Shown here: in pieces, positions 58,701-64,000 of the stretch
Position numbering within the stretch: the stretch's first letter is position 1
Layout of the letters: every line of letters starts with the position of its first letter
Source: Rhea pennata
Lineage: Eukaryota > Chordata > Aves > Rheiformes > Rheidae
NCBI RefSeq assembly: GCF_028389875.1
Contig: NC_084687.1
Location: forward strand, 8,096,157-8,160,156
Direction of reading: 5' to 3'
DNA: 64,000 bases
Program-made: the position numbers and the translations under genes
The notes under the pieces: generated by a model
What the model was told of the DNA's origin: nothing
Databases searched by the model: none
What the model saw: the letters and a program-made list of their open reading frames with translations, nothing else

Positions 58701-61700
58701 GCTTTCGTGAACGGTGATTTACATATGTACACTCAACACTTTCTTTTGCAGAAGGAAATACATGATTTGAAAGTACAGCTGAGTGATACAATTGAAAACA
58801 AAGAAATTTGTTTAAAACAGCTTATGACACTGAACGCAGATCTTGAACAAGAGATGTATGATCTTTTCTGAAATTTTTGGATTTGTTTAATATTTTTGTG
58901 TTACATGGAAATCAACATACAATGAAATGATCTATAATTTTCTAAAAAGTTTTAACTTAAGCACATAGTATGACAGATTTTATATATTCACATTTGTAAA
59001 ATACATTTTTTTTATATGTGTGTAATTGTTCCCTATCTCTGACTTGGATGTATTAACACAAAGTATTTTTGAATGCTGACCCTGCATTGAGGTGGATGTT
59101 GGACTGAGTCCCTTCCAGCAGCTGTTATATGGAAGTTGCTTCTCCTTTTCTTTCCTCTTCCTCTTAGAGTCTCTTCACATCACTATTACTCTGTACTAAG
59201 TTTTCTGCAAAGCTCGAATTTGCAGATACGGGCCTGGATTTATTTCAATGTGAAGAAAACTTTTAATAACAGTTGAATTTAAGTTAAAGTAATTTTAAAA
59301 ATATGTATTCTTCTTTCTCTGACCATGTATTTTACATTAGGCGCAAGAATGAGCAACTAACAGTGGATTTCAATAAACTTTTATTAGAAAAAGAACAAAT
59401 AGTGCAGGAGAAAAGTTATATGGCTGCAGAACTCAACAAACTGCAAGAAGGTCACAAGGCAAGTTGTAAACTTCTATACTTATATCTGTTTTTGAAGGAC
59501 AACATTAAAATATAAATTATATGGTATATTAGAAAATGCTTTTTGTACTTAAAAAAAATGGAAGAGCGGTTACCCTTGTCATAAGGCAGGTTGAGGTACT
59601 TTACTTACATATGCATTTATTTAGGATAATAGAAAAAAAGAAGAAAATACACAGAAGTTACTAGAAAACCTGGAAGAAGAAAACAGCCAGTTAAGGCAAG
59701 TGAAAACAAATATTAAAGGACAATATTATTTAAAGAAAGCCTTGATTCCTTTGCTGTTGCTGTTAATGCTGTACTCATGCTGTTTTCTGTGATTTTTAGT
59801 AATGCTTTTTTAGATTACCTTATTTGTGATGAAAATAAAAAGCAAATAGAAGTTGTGTTAAATGTGAAAAAGATTAAATACTACCCTTTGAAGTCTGCGT
59901 TGCCCAACCCACATTAATGAGCACCCTTCCATATTTTGTAGGTGCTTTACAGTCTTAGATTAGAATATATTTTACTCAGGCCATAAGAATTAACTTTCCA
60001 TGTAACTTTTTCAATTGTAATTTTTTTTAACTTACTACTCAGTTTTGCATCTTTTCAGTGAACAGCTTGTGAAGCTCTCATGAATGAGTTGCATTAACAA
60101 AGCTGCTTTTTTAGAAATGTATTTTTGTTTTTTGTTTTTTTAGCAGTAGTGAGAAGTCTAAAGGTTTTAAATATTTACTAATACTTGCTAATTTGGCATT
60201 TAGAAATGAACTGGAGTCTTTGAAGGAGAAGATGTCAAAGAAGGGTGACGAGATTAAAACTAAACTGGATGAAAATGAAAAAAATGTACGACACGTAATG
60301 CGCTTTATCATATAAAAGTACAACATTACCTATAGGGCACAATATAAATATAAAACTCCTTTTTTTCCCCCTGCAGATTCCTACCTAGAGATGCAATCTT
60401 TTAGAGAGATTTTTCTCCTCTTAATGGTGTTAAAAATTAAATCAGCATAAATACACATGCTGACCCCTTTGATTTTTAAGACAGGAACTTCCACTAGTTC
60501 CACTAGGATATTTACTCTTTACATACAGTCTTTTGAGTCCAGGTTAGTTATAGTTTAGAAAAACAGTGTCCCGTTTCCGTTCCACCCTCCCCTCCCCCCG
60601 CATCATTTAGTGATGAGTGGGATGGGGATTAACTTTCAATATGTAGTATGACTTACAGTATAACTGTGTTCAATTATTTTTATTTTCTTACTGTATTTTC
60701 ATGCATATATTTAACATTACACTGGATTTCCACATTTTACTGTAAAATCTGAAGATAATCAGGGCATGGAGTAGTTGCGCTTATACACATAAAATATATG
60801 ATTTTTTAATATAAATATTTATATATTTTATAAATAACTATAAAACAGATAACAAATTTAATGATCGTTTTTGAGGGAACTGTGCTTTGAAATTGTAAGA
60901 TGATAATTAGTAGCAGTCTCACCATGTTTTTTTCATCTCTAAGTACCAAAATTCTGATAATATTTTTGGCTATTTAAAAACAATTATGATTTCAGACTAG
61001 AAGTATCGAAAATGAAATTTCAAGAAAGGAAAAGCAGTTGAAGAGTCTAGAAAATAAGGTAGAAGCTGGATAGTGGAGAACTTCAGTATTTCAAATAAGA
61101 CTTTGTCTTTTTTTCATCAGGAATATTATTTTATTTTGGCCAAGCTCTAAAACTGCTGACAAACTGTTTCATTACTATTAGTTTTAATGTTGGGCTACCA
61201 AAATTCTCAGTATTTCATGTTTAAAACTCTAATAATTGTAAAATCTTAATTGTAAAATCTGTTTCAGTCCCATTAGAATTAATGGAACTTGTGCAAATTT
61301 ACAACTTAATGGAATTTCCAAACTTCAAGTTCAGTTTTAAGTTTACAAACTTAATTAATTGCACAAGTTAAATTAACTTGTAAATGTGCGTGTTTAAGCA
61401 CTTTGACAAAAATGTCTAATACATTGAGTCAGTTTTTAGCAGCTTGTTAATTAATGTTTGAAATATCTCTTTTAGTTGAGTAATCTAAAGAAACAAGTGG
61501 AAAATAAAACCAAATATATTGAAGAGCTGCAACAGGAGGTAGGCACAGTTTTTAAAGTCACAAATCTGTAAAACATACAGTTATTTTGTGGTTACTGTTA
61601 CTATTCAACAATTGTAGTCTCATGAGTTTAGACATAGCTATGTAATTTATAGCATTTTCTTCCTGTCATCTTCTGAACAAACTAAAGAACAGCCTTTGGA

Positions 61701-62943
61701 ATTATTGTATTTGTAAAAAATTATCTGTTCTTTTTTTTAAAGTGCAGTTATAGAAATATATCTGATGAGCTTTTGTTATTTTCATTTAGCACATAGTATC
61801 ATCAGTATATTTGAAATAATGATCCGTCTCTGTTACCAATAGTAGAAAAGAACTGTATGATAGGACAAACTGTAAATAACTAATGTAGAAATACATGTTT
61901 GGATTTTTTGTGATGACATCTGCATATTTCCCATCGGCAACATTTGCTTCACTGCAGAAAAAAATCCCTGAGCAATCTGCTTAGAATCAGTATATCATTA
62001 CATCAGTTCTTTCTTTGCACTACAGCACAGGAGTAAATCTATGTTTGGTATAAGCTACATAATATAAGAGCCAGAGGTACTATGCATCTTGGATTTTTCT
62101 TCCTTTCCTCCCCTTATGAAAGGGGAGCCTTTCATAGGTCACAAAGTGTGAAGGACAGTATTATCAAAGTAGCTGAGTACTCTTTTACTTGGAGAATCGA
62201 TCTGAAACCTGAATGCACAAGTAAACAATAGTTATTTGCTTGCTGAAAACTGAAATTTGAGGATTCCAACCTACTTTATGCAGTTAACAGAATTATGTAA
62301 TGATTTATAAAAGTTTAGTGTTTATCTTATTTTAATAGAATAAGATGCTGAAAAAGAAAATTACTGCAGAAAGCAAGAAAGCAAGTATTTATGAAGGGAA
62401 GGTAGGTTCAAATCATTTCATATAGAAGATAAAGACTGAATATACTTCTTAAATCTCATTAATTAGTGATATTAGGCACATACTTAATTTTTTGTGGAGC
62501 TGGGGCACAGCATTCAACATTTTACAAGAATGTGCTTATAATTTCTGGAGGATGCTTACATTCTTAATCATTGCAAATTGGATCATCAGACACTTGCAAG
62601 AGATGGACATCATATTTCAAGGAATTCTGTTCCTCTTGAGTACCTTTCTTTTTCAGTTGGTAGACATACTGAAAATTAGTCACTAATACCTTCCTGGTGG
62701 GGAAAAAAGGGCAATTAAATATATTTTTTTCATTTTAGACAGTTTTTGTTCTGCACTGATAAGTCTGATTAGAATACTGTGTCCAATTTTGGGTACCACA
62801 CTTCAAGAAAGATGTGGACTTTTTTGAGTGCATTTGAATGAGATGCTTAAAGGAAAAATTATAATCAAAGTACATTCTTGGTAGGAAAACATGATCATAA
62901 AAGACTTTAAATATTAAATAGATTGCTAAGAGAGGAAATAATC

Positions 62944-62975
<32 letters not shown>

Positions 62976-64000
62976 CAGCACTTGGGATGACTTGGTCAGG
63001 AATAGATAGTGGGTAAGAGATCTTTTGAGGTCTCTTTCGGGTGCATTTGCTTAACTTTCTACACAGGTTTGTGTTTGGGAACATTTCCCATGCAAAAATA
63101 TTAGAAGGTGATGACATCAAAGGTCTTAATCTGGCTCAACACGGAAATAGAGCTTGGGGCAACATGTAAATCCCAAGCAGGATTTACACCTATAAAGCTC
63201 TCCTCTGAAGATTCCAAGCTTGTTTGCGTGTTTAATTCCCTCAATTTCCTAGTAAAAGAAAAAGCAGCCAAGGACAGGCTTGCAATTAAGCAAAATATAG
63301 TGTAGAGCACACAGATATTAAGCAGTGCGTGTATTCCCCAAGCTCTTCCTATTTATTTCATATCAAATTCTTGTTAATATTAGCAGCTGAAAGGATTCCC
63401 TTTTTTTTTTTTTTTTTAAGAATTAAATAAAAATTATGAAATTAAACTATTGCAGCTAAACTATTTCTCCATTTCTTAATTTAAACAAAAGTTTTAATTA
63501 TAAACATACTACAGTCATACTGCTGCTAAGGCTTAGGGGGCTGTGCATTATGCCTCATTTTCTGACTTTGCGTTCCATGACAGTCATACTAAAGGGCCTT
63601 TTCTACAAAAGGTAGGATACTAGCAGATTGCTAATAGATGATTCCTTTATATTGGAATGATTCTTTTGTGCTTAACTAGTTCTAGGGCTGCTTTATTGAC
63701 TGGGATGCACAGAACTAGTATGGGCTATTTTTCCTACTATACTGCTTCTGTAGTTGCCATGAGTGTTTTCTAACTCACTTCAGGCAAAAGTGCTCTCATG
63801 CTGCTCATGAGAGAACCTGAATGTTAAATAAGAAACAGTGCAGTCACATACCTGGAAAGCACAGTGCAATTCTGCTCTGAAGTAAGACATTTTTTAAAAA
63901 AAAAAAAAAGGAAAAAAAAAAGTCCTGAACAACTAACAGCAATAATTCTGCATTCTGAAAAGGTGAATAAATTACAGTTAGAGGTGGAGAATATGAATAA
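43658..64000 (+). CDS. SYCP1: SYCP1, synaptonemal complex protein 1 (5' two-thirds)
   Basis: Meiosis-specific coiled-coil protein forming the transverse filaments that zip homologous chromosomes. Exons: 43658-43765, 44757-44841, 45065-45111, 46059-46223, 47063-47130, 47326-47399, 48672-48730, 50516-50585, 51541-51614, 52530-52638, 53852-53946, 54085-54269, 55209-55276, 56531-56592, 57687-57791, 58752-58855, 59341-59458, 59625-59695, 60204-60285, 60996-61058, 61476-61538, 62339-62401, 63963-64000 (cut by the edge); about 658 residues, phase consistent throughout. The start MEKEKPFKLFVPPR, the YSKLYKEAEKI and QENRKIIEAQRKAIQELQ block, the AFEELRVQAEN block and KYIEELQQE match mammalian SYCP1. 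From exon 4 on, the product is nearly continuous Glu/Lys/Leu-rich coiled coil. Introns after exons 4, 17 and 18 need GC donors. The N-terminal linker before YSKLY is about 17 residues shorter than in mammals. The C-terminal chromosome-binding part is outside the window. Confidence 0.96.
44400..44405 (+). terminator. Candidate NR1H5 poly(A) signal
   Basis: This is the first AATAAA after the NR1H5 stop that I found. A second lies at 44485-44490. Both are inside SYCP1 intron 1, implying overlapping same-strand transcripts. An earlier non-canonical signal is possible. Confidence 0.35.
44872..44912. repeat. (TG)n/(TA)n/(CA)n microsatellite, self-complementary
   Basis: TGTGTGTATGTG, then TATATACACACACA, can fold back on itself. 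It lies in SYCP1 intron 2. Confidence 0.75.
46059..46223 (+). CDS. SYCP1: SYCP1 exon 4, start of the coiled coil, unusual GC donor
   Basis: Fifty-five codons contain YSKLYKEAEKIKQWK and end IQELQ, the beginning of the long coiled coil and the region that in mammals tetramerises and binds SIX6OS1. The exon must end CAG|GCCAGT because the next exon (47063) begins in phase 0 with FENERLSLKLE. The nearby GT (CAGGCCA|GTATTT) would put a TGA at the junction. Confidence 0.88.
49016..49285 (+). mobile_element. CR1 LINE 3' fragment
   Basis: It is a clear avian CR1 tail: GGGACCTCTGCAGATTACA, CCCCCTGCAGGGTT, GCATCTCCAAGGATGG, CCTCTCTGGACAACCTGTTCC, ACCCTCACAGTAAAAAGG and CAGTTTGTACCCATTGC. It lies in a SYCP1 intron with no open frame. 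Confidence 0.85.
49357..49427. repeat. Tandem duplication of a 35-36 bp unit
   Basis: GTGGAGGAGGAAACT...CTCATGTTGTA occurs twice back to back (49357-49392 and 49393-49427), differing by a one-base deletion, just downstream of the CR1 fragment. Confidence 0.9.
54652..54676. repeat. (AAT)n microsatellite
   Basis: About eight AAT units in a SYCP1 intron. Confidence 0.9.
57849..58170 (+). mobile_element. Ancient amniote CR1/L3-like retroposon
   Basis: It begins ATAAGAACATAGAAAATGTC and continues with GGCCAGTGGTCCATCCAGTG, GTTTATGGACTTTTATGTTC and TTTTTGAACTGCCTGATA, all in the order of the widespread amniote element starting AACATAAGAACGGCC. It is heavily diverged and lies in a SYCP1 intron. 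Confidence 0.55.
59075..59120 (+). mobile_element. Short CR1 tail remnant
   Basis: GGTGGATGTTGGACTGAGTC and CCCTTCCAGCAGC resemble the end of CR1 (GTTGGACTAGATGA, GGTCCCTTCCAACC). The remnant is very short. Confidence 0.3.
59341..59695 (+). CDS. SYCP1: SYCP1 exons 17 and 18, both ending in GC donors
   Basis: Exon 17 (59341-59458) ends CACAAG|GCAAGT and exon 18 (59625-59695) ends TTAAG|GCAAGT. The intron between them is 166 nt. The alternative GT sites four bases downstream create in-frame stops with the following exons, so GC use is required in both. Confidence 0.9.
62771..62850 (+). mobile_element. CR1 internal fragment
   Basis: AGAATACTGTGTCCAATTTT, GGGTACCACACTTCAAG and AAAGATGTGGACTTTTT follow the typical CR1 order (ACTGTGTCCAGTTTTGGG, CAAGAAAGACATGGA). 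It lies in the last SYCP1 intron. Confidence 0.6.
62944..62969. repeat. T26 homopolymer
   Basis: An uninterrupted T run in the SYCP1 intron after the CR1 fragment; a T17 run follows at 63401-63417. Confidence 0.9.

Overview
The window is vertebrate nuclear DNA, most likely from a bird. It holds split genes with consensus splice sites, CpG-island promoters, CR1-type LINE fragments, and an intact NR1H5 (FXR-beta) gene, which is a pseudogene in humans. The gene order matches the NRAS-CSDE1-SIKE1-SYCP1-TSHB block known from human 1p13, with NR1H5 between SIKE1 and SYCP1. NRAS would be expected beyond the left edge and the rest of SYCP1 beyond the right edge. Exon models were built by eye: splice sites were placed, reading phase was checked across every junction, and proteins were compared with remembered family members. 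No alignment program was run.

Layout. (1) 1-18,050, minus strand: the 5' part of CSDE1 (UNR), an RNA-binding protein made of repeated cold-shock domains. It has two leader exons (about 18.0 kb and 13.6 kb), an alternative N-terminal exon (10.1 kb) and eleven further coding exons between 8,205 and 676. The gene runs off the left edge. (2) 16.9-18.4 kb: the CSDE1 CpG-island promoter with BANP-, NRF1-, NF-Y- and ZNF143-like motifs. (3) 18.99-23.4 kb, minus: SIKE1, complete, five coding exons, 207 codons, with its own CpG island. (4) 23.7-37.2 kb: about 13.5 kb of AT-rich DNA with no gene I can support, apart from a possible remote NR1H5 leader exon near 32.8 kb. (5) 37,238-43,458, plus: NR1H5, complete, ten coding exons, 505 codons, with two zinc fingers, a ligand-binding domain and an extra symmetric exon inside that domain. 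(6) 43,658-64,000, plus: SYCP1, the transverse-filament protein of the synaptonemal complex. Twenty-two complete exons and the start of a twenty-third are present (about 658 residues) and the gene runs off the right edge.

The four genes have unrelated jobs (translation and mRNA-stability control, brake on TBK1/IKK-epsilon signalling, sterol or bile-acid-type nuclear receptor, meiotic chromosome pairing) and I see no operon-like logic. Two links are notable. The last exon of NR1H5 sits inside the SYCP1 CpG-island promoter, with 199 bp between stop and start codons. Five of about 49 visible introns need GC instead of GT at the 5' splice site, far above the usual roughly 1 percent. I found no undescribed multi-gene system. 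The most interesting signals are the GC-AG introns, the NR1H5 insert exon, the NR1H5/SYCP1 overlap and the promoter motif clusters.
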